Below, piece after piece: positions 42,001 through 53,989 of a stretch of DNA of 64,000 bases. The stretch comes from Sipunculus nudus (taxonomy: Eukaryota > Annelida > Sipuncula > Golfingiida > Sipunculidae), in the NCBI GenBank assembly GCA_026874595.1, contig CM049306.1, forward strand, positions 76,883,642 to 76,947,641, written 5' to 3'. The notes beneath the pieces are model-generated. The model saw only the letters and a program-made list of their open reading frames with translations, searched no databases and was not told the DNA's origin. A program made the translations under genes and the position numbers. Every line of letters starts with the position of its first letter. Position 1 is the stretch's first letter.

Positions 42001-42778
42001 CTTCTCAACCTGTCCGTCCGCTGGTGATTTATCCGACATTTCCTGTAAGTATGTTTGGGCGCTCACTGTGAATTTATGTAACTCTTGTCCAGGAACAATT
42101 TACTTTCTTTGTTGCCTCGTTGAGATTACCTACGACTGATACTCCTCCTTTTCTGAATCATCACGTTTCCCCCATCAGTGTTTGTAGCCTTCATAATACT
42201 GCGTTTGTTATGATGTTACATCTGAAAATAACAACCAAAGGTCTTACATCATACTTTTTGTGTCCCAAATGTCTTTCTTTTTCGCTGTATACACGCATGC
42301 ACGGTCTTGGAAAAGCTTTGGGTAATGGAAGGGGCTTTATTGTTTTGTGCATGGCTTTTATAATAAATCTGTGTTAATCTATATGTATCAGCAAACGGAA
42401 ACTGATACCATTAATCCTAGAAACATGTTAATATGTCACGTGTCTTATTAACATGACACTATTTAGGCGTTTAGTAACCGTATAATTGATCATTCGGGCA
42501 ATTGAATGATTCATCATCAAATTAATCTTTATCTTTTTGAGTATTTCATTTAAGTTCACAGATTCTCTACATGGAAACTATATAAAGACAACTTACAGGA
42601 TAAAATAGAGAAGACTTTGAAAAGGTAGCATGAGTAATGACATAGGTTGGATTGTGTAAACAGATGCTGTCTTTGCTAAAACTAATTTATTGATGATTTA
42701 CATAAAACCGATAAAAGTATTCCCTGTTACATTATCACAAGAGTTAATCACACACCATAATACACATAAATGCATCGT

Positions 42779-42827
<49 letters not shown>

Positions 42828-43989
42828 TCTTTGTGTTTTATTTTCCTTCAAAATGTTAATAGGACAGGATTATGGTTTGTAGGTGCACATGTTATTATAT
42901 ATGCTGAATCTCGATATAGAAATTGATATCTTAAGAGTAGACGTTGTGTTCAGGGGATGATTTTGGGTAGTAGAGTTATTATCTTTATTAGAGAATTACA
43001 TTTTAACGTTTCCTCCGAATTTTTAATGTTACAAACCCTTCCCTGGAGTGGTGGATATAGTTTTTGTGAGCAATTCCGTCGATTTTAATTGTAAATCGGT
43101 CTCTGTTCAAAAGAGTTGATCCTTCCCTGTATGCTTATGAGTGATTCAGCCTGTTAGATCCAAGGGCTTCGTTATATACATTTCCAAGAATACGCCATAT
43201 AATGCATGCATATATATAATTTTAAGGTACTGAAGAAAATAGTTGGTGTAAAACTGTTGACCATTCACATGCCTGATGTGTCACATTTAGGTTCTGATGT
43301 TGTTATACATGCAGAATATATATGCTTTTTGTTCTGCAAAAGTTTTATATATAACGGCTGGTATCGATAAACAGTGTCTGAAATTAATTTTCTTTAATAT
43401 ACTGAATCAATCGTCAGGGAATCAAAGGTTTCACAATGTATATATAGCTATCTATAGGATTATATGTGGGTTGAATGCATGTTATAAAAAACACCGGTAT
43501 GGAAGCGCATGTGCATCCATGGCACTCGTGTTCATTCCACCGAGGTATAAACATGTATGTGTATGTGTATATGCATATGCGTGAATTTTTTTGTATGTGT
43601 GTGATAAGAATATAAAAAAAAGTGTATGCATTGTGTCAGGTATACAGATTACACAACTACAATCAATTAAACAATGTCACACGTATTAAGTATAACAAAA
43701 TATATAAATCAATATATATACGGTGATGATTGTAATAAAGTAATGCGTTTGTTCCATGAATGAATCTCTTTGTACACAATTATTAATGTGTATATAGAGC
43801 ATGAAATTGTACATTTTACAAAGAAGCGAACCCATGTTTCAACCAATAAATGTTATAAAAATATTAGACTAAAACAACAAAACTATCTTGTCATGCTGAG
43901 ACGATCAATAGCGCATTCATCCTGAAAGAAATGTAATGTAAATAGACCACGGCGTAAAATAAAATAACAACCTGCATAAGGACAATGCT
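42001..43989. other. NK1 upstream flank, AT-rich
   Basis: The first 300 bases are mixed in composition; beyond 42400 it is AT-rich with (TA)n at 42787-42825. A plus-strand GTAAGT at 42045-42050 could end a short divergent non-coding exon, but nothing else supports one. Confidence 0.45.
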
Positions 43990-44235
43990 TCACTTTATCC
44001 TGCTTAAGGACATGAGTGCTACATAATATAATATGAAATAATATAATATAATATATAATACAATAAAATATAATATAATATAATATAATATAATATAATA
44101 TAATATAATTAAATATAATATAATTAAATATAATATAATTAAATATAATATAATATAATTAAATATAATTAAATATAATTAAATATCATTGAATATAATT
44201 GAATATAATTGAATATAACTGAATTTATTATATTA
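43990..44235. repeat. Pentanucleotide array (TAATA)n
   Basis: Starts as regular TAATA/AATAT pentamers (from about 44030), shifts to a 10-bp AAATATAATT period, then to GAATATAATT and GAATATAACT, and ends near 44230. The gradual change reads as successive expansions of mutated units. Confidence 0.85.
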
Positions 44236-44550
44236 TTTCACATTATATTATATTGTAATATATTTAAATTGAGAATATATACTCTGTGACATATAAGGAG
44301 TGAAACATTTATAACAATTTCTATATAAAACAGCGCAAATTAAATGTGTTTGAGGGTAATTTAAATGGGTACAGATGCAATTATTAAACCTTGAGTAGTT
44401 CGAAAGTTTGTTAATTCATTTTTAAATCCTTGCTACTTTGTAGATCATATAAAAACGGTGCAATAAAAATGCAGAACCATGGCATTTGAATGCCAACAAA
44501 TATAAATACAACAGAGCACAAGATTATATGTAATTTATTTAATTAATTTG

Positions 44551-44640
44551 TGGCCTGGAGAGTCAAGTGGTAACAAACCTGGTTTCCTCCCGCTGACCAC
44601 CAGGGTTCAGTTTACATGCAGGTGACTACATATATATAAG
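44551..44640 (+). repeat. Possible tRNA-derived SINE head fragment
   Basis: GAGTCAAGTGGTAAC resembles a polymerase III box A, and GGGTTCAGTTT about 35 bp later a degenerate box B. The spacing and the intervening CCTGGTTTCCTCCCGCTGACCA parallel the SINE head at 34.8 kb. There is no tail or target duplication, so this is a weak call. Confidence 0.35.
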
Positions 44641-44656
44641 CCAAACAAGGAATAAA

Positions 44657-44923
44657 AGGTATGGTTCTCAAGCACCGCCCGCGTCAATCAAATTTTTTTA
44701 TTTTGATTTTCAATAAAAACTTACCAATTTTTAGCTCCAGCCGCTTAGACATTTCTTCCAAGTAAATAAAATCATACAATTTTGATAATTTTTCCTTTGT
44801 TATGTGCTTTTACTTGTTTAGCAAAATAAATGTGTTGACATTTTTATCGAAAAAAAAAATTAAAAATAAAAAGACCACCCGCCCGCATTGATTTCTAAAA
44901 AAAAGTGCCTGAGAACCAAACCC
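44657..44923 (-). mobile_element. Small inverted-repeat transposon, copy 2 (same family as 20462-20791)
   Basis: The ends are AGGTATGGTTCTCAAGCACC and AAGTGCCTGAGAACCAAACC. The reverse complement of the interior matches copy 1 over most of its length. The 28-nt stretch ATG...ATTG followed by GTAAGT lies at 44752-44725. Poly-T follows the right end, as in copy 1. It is non-autonomous. Confidence 0.8.
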
Positions 44924-45865
44924 TTTTTTTTTTGCCTGAGAGGGTGGATTGTGGTGACCCGTCTAAGTTCAAAAGTTTTTTCCGGGTCCTCCTCTTTTCC
45001 ACACCTCTAAAGACTATAAACCGAAAGCCACCATTTATGCCATGCACGGAGAATGGTTCGCATTTTTATTATGCATATTTGAAAGATTCAAACAAATAAG
45101 TAAAGGATATTGAAAAAAATATAGCCTAGTTTGTCAAATAATTGATAACTAGAAGACACAAAAAGAGCACAAATTACTTCCGCTGGATAACCTTGTATAC
45201 ACAACATGTTTAAATATATATAAACACGTGATCAAATAGAGACGCATCCGCATTTGGATCTTCGAAACAAATATCCTTATTCAACAAACGCTTCAATGCC
45301 TCAAGTTTCAGCTGTGGCATTGCACTGAAAATCAACCAAAGCTTTGCCAGATATACAATTAAACAAATGGGAACAAGGGGACAAACAGATATGAAAAAAA
45401 GGTCAAGAAAATTATAAAGAGAATCGGTCCGATTTCTCCGAGTCTTCTCGCCGATTCATTTCCATTAGTGTCTAATCGATGGCTATCTTTACGGCATTTC
45501 CCACAAAATTTTGCAAAGCAAAATTAGAAGAAAGTCTTCATTGCCAGTTAATTTTCCAGAACTACATGCCAAATGGACAAGTAATTCTTCTTAACAATGG
45601 TATATGGCCAACTAAAATTTACGTGCTTTTTCTGTTCATATTCATCGCCTGGAATAGTAGTGCATAATACACAAGCATCTTCCAGAAGAAGATAATATCT
45701 CTGTCACCATGTTAAGTCTGCAGAAAGACGATTGGAAGAAATCTGTAGAATCGCCAAAGATAATCGAGACGTAGCAGCCCTGGCTAGTTCACGTGCATTT
45801 TGGGGAGAACTTTGTCTGTGAACCCATTTATTGCTATTTATCTATATTGTTTGTGTTATATATAT
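44924..45865 (+). other. Mixed stretch with possible decayed coding DNA
   Basis: 45230-45820 is more complex than its flanks. Near its end the plus strand reads SAERRLEEICRIAKDNRDVA.. through AFWGELCL before a stop (about 45717-45822), a charged, helix-like run preceded by a stop about eight codons upstream. A 62-codon frame precedes it at 45479-45667 in another phase. This could be a broken mobile-element gene; no family is recognised. Confidence 0.25.
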
Positions 45866-46345
45866 GTTAAACTGGAGAGTAGCGGGGACAGAGCTGAGTA
45901 CACGTATACACTAACATTATGATAACGGGGGGGGGGGGGGGGGGAAGGATAACCTAAAGAGTAGTTGGGACACGAGCTGAGTACATGTATACAGTCAAAT
46001 GTAATGATAACAGATGGCTTGAAGGATAAATTGGAGAGAAGCGCGGACAAGAACTGAGTATATGTATTCACACACTATGGTAACAGAGGGCCGGAAGGGT
46101 AAACTGGAGAGTAGTGTGGACAGAAGCTGAGTACATGTACACACTCACAGAATGATAATATATGGCTTGCAGTATAAATTGGAGAGACAGGAGCTTAGTA
46201 TATGTAAACACTCACATAATGATAAGAGATGGCTTGCAGGATAAACTGAGAGACCGGAGCTGAGTACATGCATACACTCACATAATGATAACTGAGGGGT
46301 TGTTTGATAAACTGGAGAGTTGTGCGTACAGGAGCTGAGTATATA

Positions 46346-46403
<58 letters not shown>

Positions 46404-46405
46404 AG

Positions 46406-46445
<40 letters not shown>

Positions 46446-48314
46446 CACTCCCATATTGATAGCAAAGGGCTTGTAGGATAAACTGGAAGAGTAGTGCGGA
46501 CAGGAGCTGAGTACATGTATAAAATCACATAATGATAACAAATGGCTTGTAGGATTAACTGGAGAGTAGAAGGAACAAGAGCTGAGTACATGTATACAAT
46601 CACATAATGATAACAAATGGCTTGTAGGATTAACTGGAGTGTAGAAGGGACAGGAGCTGAGTACATGTATACAATCACATAATGATAACAAAAGGCTTTT
46701 AGGATTAACTGGAGAGTAGGAGGGACAGGAGTTGAGTACATGTATACAATCACATAATGATAACAGACGGCAGGTAGGATAAACTGGAGAGTAGTTGGGA
46801 CAGGAGCTGAGTACATGTATACAATCACATAATGATAACAGACGGCCGGTAGGATACACTGGAAGAGTACAGTTGGGGCAGGAGCTGAGTACATGTATAC
46901 AATAACATAATGATAACAGATGGCTTTTAGGATTAACATGAGAGTAGAAGGGACAGGAGCTGAGCACATGTATACAATCACATAATGATAACAAATCGAT
47001 TGTAGGATTAACTGAAGAGTAGAAGGGACAGGAGCTGAGTACATGTATACAATCACATAATAATAACAGACGGCAGGTAGAATAAACTGGAGAGTAGTTG
47101 GGACAGGAGCTGAGTACATGTATACAATCACATAATGATAACAAATGGCCTATAGGAATAACTAGAGAGTAGAAATGACAGGAGCTGAGTACATGTATAC
47201 AATTACATAATGATAACAATTGGCTTGTAGGATTAACGGGAGAGTAGAAGGGACAGGAGCTGAGTACATTTATACAATCACATAAGGATAACAGAGGGCC
47301 GGTAGGATAAACAGGAGAGTAGTTGGGGCAGGAGCTGAGTACATGGATACAATATACATAATGATAACAGATGGCTTGTAGGATTAACTGGAGAGTAGTT
47401 GGGACAGGAGCTGAGTACATGTATACAATCACATAATGATAACAGACGGCCGGCTGGATACACTGGAAGAGTACAGCTCGGGCAGGAGCTGAGTATATGT
47501 ATACAATCACATAATGATAACAGACGGCCGGTAGGATAAACAGGAGAGTAGTTGGGGCAGGAGCTGAGTACATGTTTACAATCACATAATGATAACAGAT
47601 GGCTTTTAGGATTAACTGGAGAGTAGAAGGGACAGGAGCTGAGTACATGTATACAATCACATAATGATAACAAATCGATTGTAGGATTAACTGGAGAGTA
47701 GAAGGAACAGGAGCTGAGTACATGTATACAATCACATAATGATAACAGACGGCAGGTAGGATAAACTGGAGAGTAGTTGGGACAGGAGCTGAGTACATGT
47801 ATACAATCACATAATGATAACAGACGGCCGGCAAGATACACTGGAAGAGTATAGTTGGGGCAGGAGCTGAGTATATGTATACAATCATACAATGATAACA
47901 GGTGGCTTGTAGGATTAACTGGAGAGTAGAAGGGACAGGAGCTGAACACATGTATACAATCACATAATGATAACAGATGGCCTATAGGATTAACTAGAGA
48001 GTAGAAATGACAGGAGCTGAGTACATGTATACAATCACATAATGATAATAAATGGCTTGTAGGATTAACTGGAGAGTAGAAGGGACAGGAGCTGAGTACA
48101 TTTATACAATCACATAATGATAACAAATGGCTTGTAGGATTAACTGGAGAGTAGAAGGGACAGGAGTTGAGTACATTTATACGATCACATAAGGATAATA
48201 GACGGCCGGTAGGATAAACAGGAGAGTAGTTGGGACAGGAGCTGAGTACATGTATACAATCACATAATGATAACGAATCGATTGTAAGATTAACTGGAGA
48301 ATAGAAGGGACAGG

Positions 48315-50038
48315 TACATGTATACATTCACATAATGATAACGAATCGATTGTAGGATTAACTGGAGAGTAGAAGGGACAGGAGTTGAGTACATGTATAC
48401 AATCACATAATGATAACAGGTGGCTTGTAGGATTAACTGGAGAGTAGAAGGGACAGGAGCTGAGTACATGTATACATTCACATAATGATAACGAATCGAT
48501 TGTAGGATTAACTGGAGAGTAGAAGGGACAGGAGTTGAGTACATGTATACAATCACATAATGATAACAGGTGGCTTGTAGGATTAACTGGAGAGTAGAAG
48601 GGACAGGAGCTGAGCACATGAATACAATCACATAATGATAACAGATGGCCTGTAGGATTAACTAGAGAGTAGAAAGGACAGGAGCTGAGTACATGTATAC
48701 AATCACATAATGATAACAGACGGCCGGTAGGATAAACAGGAGAGTAGTTGGGGCAGGAGCTGAGTACATGTATACAATCACCTAATGATAACAGATGGCT
48801 TGTAGGATTAACTGGAGAGTAGAAGGGACAGGAGCTGAGTACATGTATACAATCACATAATGATAACAAATCGATTGTAGGATTAACTGGAGAGTAGAAG
48901 GAACAGGAGCTGAGTACATGTATACAATCACATAATGATAACAGACGGCAGGTAGGATAAACTGGAGAGTAGTTGGGACAGGAGCTGAGTACATGTATAC
49001 AATCACATAATGATAACAGACGGCCGGCAAGATACACTGGAAGAGTATAGTTGGGGCAGGAGCTGAGTATATGTATACAATCATACAATGATAACAGGTG
49101 GCTTGTAGGATTAACTGGAGAGTAGAAGGGACAGGAGCTGAGCACATGAATACAATCACATAATGATAACAGATGGCCTGTAGGATTAACTAGAGAGTAG
49201 AAAGGACAGGAGCTGAGTACATGTATACAATCACATAATGATAACAGACGGCCGGTAGGATAAACAGGAGAGTAGTTGGGGCAGGAGCTGAGTACATGTA
49301 TACAATCACATAATGATAACAGATGGCTTTTAGGATTAACTGGAGAGAAGAAGGGACAGGAGCTGAGTACATGTATACAATCACATGATGATAACAAATC
49401 GATTGTAGGATTAACTGGAGAGTAGAAGGAACAGGAGCTGAGTACATGTATACAATCACATAATGATAACAGACGGCAGGTAGGATAAACTGGAGAGTAG
49501 TTGGGACAGGAGCTGAGTACATGTATACAATCACATAATGATAACAGACGGCCGGCAAGATACACTGGAAGAGTATAGTTGGGGCAGGAGCTGAGTATAT
49601 GTATACAATCATACAATGATAACAGGTGGCTTGTAGGATTAACTGGAGAGTAGAAGGGACAGGAGCTGAACACATGTATACAATCACATAATGATAACAG
49701 ATGGCCTATAGGATTAACTAGAGAGTAGAAATGACAGGAGCTGAGTACATGTATACAATCACATAATGATAATAAATGGCTTGTAGGATTAACTGGAGAG
49801 TAGAAGGGACAGGAGCTGAGTACATTTATACAATCACATAATGATAACAAATGGCTTGTAGGATTAACTGGAGAGTAGAAGGGACAGGAGTTGAGTACAT
49901 TTATACGATCACATAAGGATAATAGACGGCCGGTAGGATAAACAGGAGAGTAGTTGGGACAGGAGCTGAGTACATGTATACAATCACATAATGATAACGA
50001 ATCGATTGTAAGATTAACTGGAGAGTAGAAGGGACAGG
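48315..50038. repeat. Higher-order repeat copy 1 (1724 bp, 23 units)
   Basis: Delimited by a diagnostic 68-bp unit with a 7-bp deletion (GGACAGG|TACATG) whose junctions fall at 48314 and 50038. Order read along the plus strand: E A' E A' F B A E C D A' F B A E C D A' F A A B E. Length check: 20 units of 75, one of 68 and two D units of 78 give 1724, exactly as observed. The block F-B-A-E-C-D-A' is itself repeated inside. Confidence 0.9.
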
Positions 50039-51687
50039 TACATGTATACATTCACATAATGATAACGAATCGATTGTAGGATTAACTGGAGAGTAGAAGG
50101 GACAGGAGTTGAGTACATGTATAGAATCACATAATGATAACAGGTGGCTTGTAGGATTAACTGGAGAGTAGAAGGGACAGGAGCTGAGTACATGTATACA
50201 TTCACATAATGATAACGAATCGATTGTAGGATTAACTGGAGAGTAGAAGGGACAGGAGTTGAGTACATGTATACAATCACATAATGATAACAGGTGGATT
50301 GTAGGATTAACTGGAGAGTAGAAGGGACAGGAGCTGAGCACATGAATACAATCACATAATGATAACAGATGGCCTGTAGGATTAACTAGAGAGTAGAAAG
50401 GACAGGAGCTGAGTACATGTATACAATCACATAATGATAACAAATCGATTATAGGATTAACTTGAGAGTAGAAGGGACAGGAGTTGAGTACATGTATACA
50501 ATCACATAATGATAACAGATGGCTTTTAGGATTAACTGGAGAGTAGAAGGGACAGGAGCTGAGTACATGTATACAATCACATAATGATAACAAATCGATT
50601 GTAGGATTAACTGGAGAGATGAAGGAACAGGAGCTGAGTACATGTATACAATCACATAATGATAACAGACGGCCGGCAAGATACACTGGAAGAGTATAGT
50701 TGGGGCAGGAGCTGAGTATATGTATACAATCATACAATGATAACAGGTGGCTTGTAGGATTAACTGGAGAGTAGAAGGGACAGGAGCTGAGCACATGAAT
50801 ACAATCACATAATGATAACAGATGGCCTGTAGGATTAACTAGAGAGTAGAAAGGACAGGAGCTGAGTACATGTATACAATCACATAATGATAACAGACGG
50901 CCGGTAGGATAAACAGGAGAGTAGTTGGGGCAGGAGCTGAGTACATGTATACAATCACATAATGATAACAGATGGCTTTTAGGTTTAACTGGAGAGTAGA
51001 AGGGACAGGAGCTGAGTACATGTATACAATCACATAATGATAACAAATCGATTGTAGGATTAACTGGAGAGTAGAAGGAACAGGAGCTGAGTACATGTAT
51101 ACAATCACATAATGATAACAGACGGCAGGTAGGATAAACTGGAGAGTAGTTGGGACAGGAGCTGAGTACATGTATACAATCACATAATGATAACAGACGG
51201 CCGGCAAGATACACTGGAAGAGTATAGTTGGGGCAGGAGCTGAGTATATGTATACAATCATACAATGATAACAGGTGGCTTGTAGGATTAACTGGAGAGT
51301 AGAAGGGACAGGAGCTGAACACATGTATACAATCATATAATGATAACAGATGGCCTATAGGATTAACTAGAGAGTAGAAATGACAGGAGCTGAGTACATG
51401 TATACAATCACATAATGATAATAAATGGCTTGTAGGATTAACTGGAGAGTAGAAGGGACAGGAGCTGAGTACATTTATACAATCACATAATGATAACAAA
51501 TGGCTTGTAGGATTAACTGGAGAGTAGAAGGGACAGGAGTTGAGTACATTTATACGATCACATAAGGATAATAGACGGCCGGTAGGATAAACAGGAGAGT
51601 AGTTGGGACAGGAGCTGAGTACATGTATACAATCACATAATGATAACGAATCGATTGTAAGATTAACTGGAGAATAGAAGGGACAGG
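50039..51687. repeat. Higher-order repeat copy 2 (1649 bp, 22 units)
   Basis: Bounded by the same truncated unit (junctions 50038 and 51687). Order: E A' E A' F E A E D A' F B A E C D A' F A A B E. Compared with copy 1, the interval F-to-D has been rearranged with net loss of one unit (one B and one C missing, one E gained). 19 units of 75, one of 68 and two of 78 give 1649, as observed. Private substitutions of copy 1 recur here, so the copies are recent. Confidence 0.9.
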
Positions 51688-53097
51688 TACATGTATACAT
51701 TCACATAATGATAACGAATCGATTGTAGGATTAACTGGAGAGTAGAAGGGACAGGAGTTGAGTACATGTATACAATCACATAATGATAACAGGTGGCTTG
51801 TAGGATTAACTGGAGAGTAGAAGGGACAGGAGCTGAGTACATGTATACATTCACATAATGATAACGAATCGATTGTAGGATTAACTGGAGAGTAGAAGGG
51901 ACAGGAGTTGAGTACATGTATACAATCACATAATGATAACAGGTGGCTTGTAGGATTAACTGGAGAGTAGAAGGGACAGGAGCTGAGCACATGAATACAA
52001 TCACATAATGATAACAGATGGCCTGTAGGATTAACTAGAGAGTAGAAAGGACAGGAGCTGAGTACATGTATACATTCACATAATGATAACGAATCGATTG
52101 TAGGATTAACTGGAGAGTAGAAGGGACAGGAGTTGAGTACATGTATACAATCACATAATGATAACAGGTGGCTTGTAGGATTAACTGGAGAGTAGAAGGG
52201 ACAGGAGCTGAGCACATGAATACAATCACATAATGATAACAGATGGCCTGTAGGATTAACTAGAGAGTAGAAAGGACAGGAGCTGAGTACATGTATACAA
52301 TCACATAATGATAACAAATGGCTTGTAGGATTAACTGGAGAGTAGAAGGGACAGGAGCTGAGTACATTTATACAATCACATAATGATAACAGATGGCTTT
52401 TAGGATCAACTGGAGAGTAGAAGGGACAGGGGCTGAGCACATGCATGTATACAATCAGATAATGATAACAAATCGATTGTAGGATTAACCGAAGAGAAGA
52501 AGGGATAGGAGCTGAGTACATGTATACAATCACATAATGATAACAGACGGCAGGTAGGATAAACTGGAGAGTAGTTGGGACAAGAGCTGAGTACATGTAT
52601 ACAATCACATAATTTTAACAGACTGCCGGCAGGATACACTGGAAGAGTATAGTTGGGGCAGGAGCTAAGTATATGTATATAATCACATAATTATAACAGG
52701 TGGCTTGTAGGATTAACTGGAGAGTAGAAGGGACAGGAGCTGAGCACATGTATACAATCACATAATGATAACAGATGGCCTATAGGATTAACTAGAGAGT
52801 AGAAATGACAGGAGCAACGTACATGTTTACAATCACATAATGATAACAAATCGATTGTAGGATTAACTGGAGAGTAGAAGGAACAGGAGCTGAATACATA
52901 TATACAATCACATAATGATAACAGACTTCCGGTAGGATAAACTGGAGAGTAGTTGGGACAGGAGCTGGGTACATGTATACAATCACATAATGATAACAAA
53001 TGGCTTGTAGGATTAACTGGAGAGTAGAAGGGACAGGAGCTGAGTACATTTATACAATCACATAAGGATAACAGACGGCATGTAGGATAGACTGAAA

Positions 53098-53098
53098 A

Positions 53099-53171
<73 letters not shown>

Positions 53172-53584
53172 TGGGTAAAAAATGAAGAACTTCCACCCTA
53201 AGAAATGTTTATGCTGCAAGTGATTGTATCATGGATTTGTTGTTTTTAATATAAACCATGATTTCTTTTAAAACATATTGAAAAGAACCCTTTGACCATT
53301 CGGAAACGGAACGGAGAGCTGGATTGATTTTTATTGTCTGTTTCCTTTTCGTAATCACGTGTGCGTCAATTCTCTTGTCACAAATACCGTTAAGTATCGA
53401 TAATTGATATGTTAGGCGCTAGTCGCGCCATCTAGTGACGAATTGACCCAGCGTGATCAGTCGATCTGAGCATCTTATCTCCAGTACATTACATATTTAA
53501 TATCTACTTAGGGTAGCATATAAGATATGCGCATTCGTGTCAATACTTTCTATAATTATTTCAATTATTATGGTATAATATATT

Positions 53585-53623
<39 letters not shown>

Positions 53624-53731
53624 CATAGGTATTAACATATTTAACAATTTTGGTATTATGGCTAGACATATATGTAATATATTTCAACATATATATTTCG
53701 AGCTTGAGGTGTCGTGTGCAAATCCAGTTCC

Positions 53732-53803
<72 letters not shown>

Positions 53804-53989
53804 TGATATCTTAGGTTTGCCACATGCAGACAATAAATATAGATATGTAGTGAACATATTAATCTAAATTGCTTATGTAACACTCACATGTATTCTAAGG
53901 ACACACTGAATTAGTATATCTTTGAGAACCACATAAAAACATAACAAAAAATAAAGTAGATGACCAGAGGTCGAGCGCTTGCCGGAAGT
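53098..53989. repeat. AT-rich DNA with four (TA)n tracts
   Basis: (TA)n at 53099-53130 and 53134-53168 (right border of the satellite), 53588-53620 and 53733-53802. 53270-53480 is less AT-rich. No gene. Confidence 0.85.

Larger units (their letters stand above)
45866..53097. repeat. 7.2 kb satellite of a 75-bp unit with higher-order structure
   Basis: Roughly 95 head-to-tail copies of a 75-bp unit. Each plus-strand unit runs through GAGTACATGTATACAATC, ACATAATGATAAC, a variable 10-15 bp (for example AGATGGCTTGTAG), GATTAACTGGAGAGTAG and AAGGGACAGGAGCT. Recurrent variants can be named by the variable part: A (ATGGCTTGTAG), A' (GGTGGCTTG), B (GACGGCCGGTAGG), C (GACGGCAGGTAGG), D (GACGGCCGGCAAG, with a 3-bp insertion, 78 bp), E (AATCGATTG), F (ATGGCCTGTAG or ATGGCCTATAG with CTAGAGAG). 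Copies at the left end (45866-46330) are the most diverged and include a G17-18 run. A (TA)n tract interrupts at 46338-46440, and another caps the right end. Two minus-strand frames stay open because 75 is divisible by 3; the third is closed by the TGA in each TTATGTGA. Confidence 0.97.

Noticed and set aside
46278-52608. Minus-strand frames of 561, 624, 599 and 352 codons as giant repetitive protein genes
   Set aside because: They exist because the 75-bp satellite unit is a multiple of three without stops in two phases. The phases run in parallel, unit variants alter residues freely and there is no promoter or domain.
45866-53097. CRISPR-like repeat array
   Set aside because: Repeats are contiguous 75-bp units with no unique spacers, in an animal nuclear genome.
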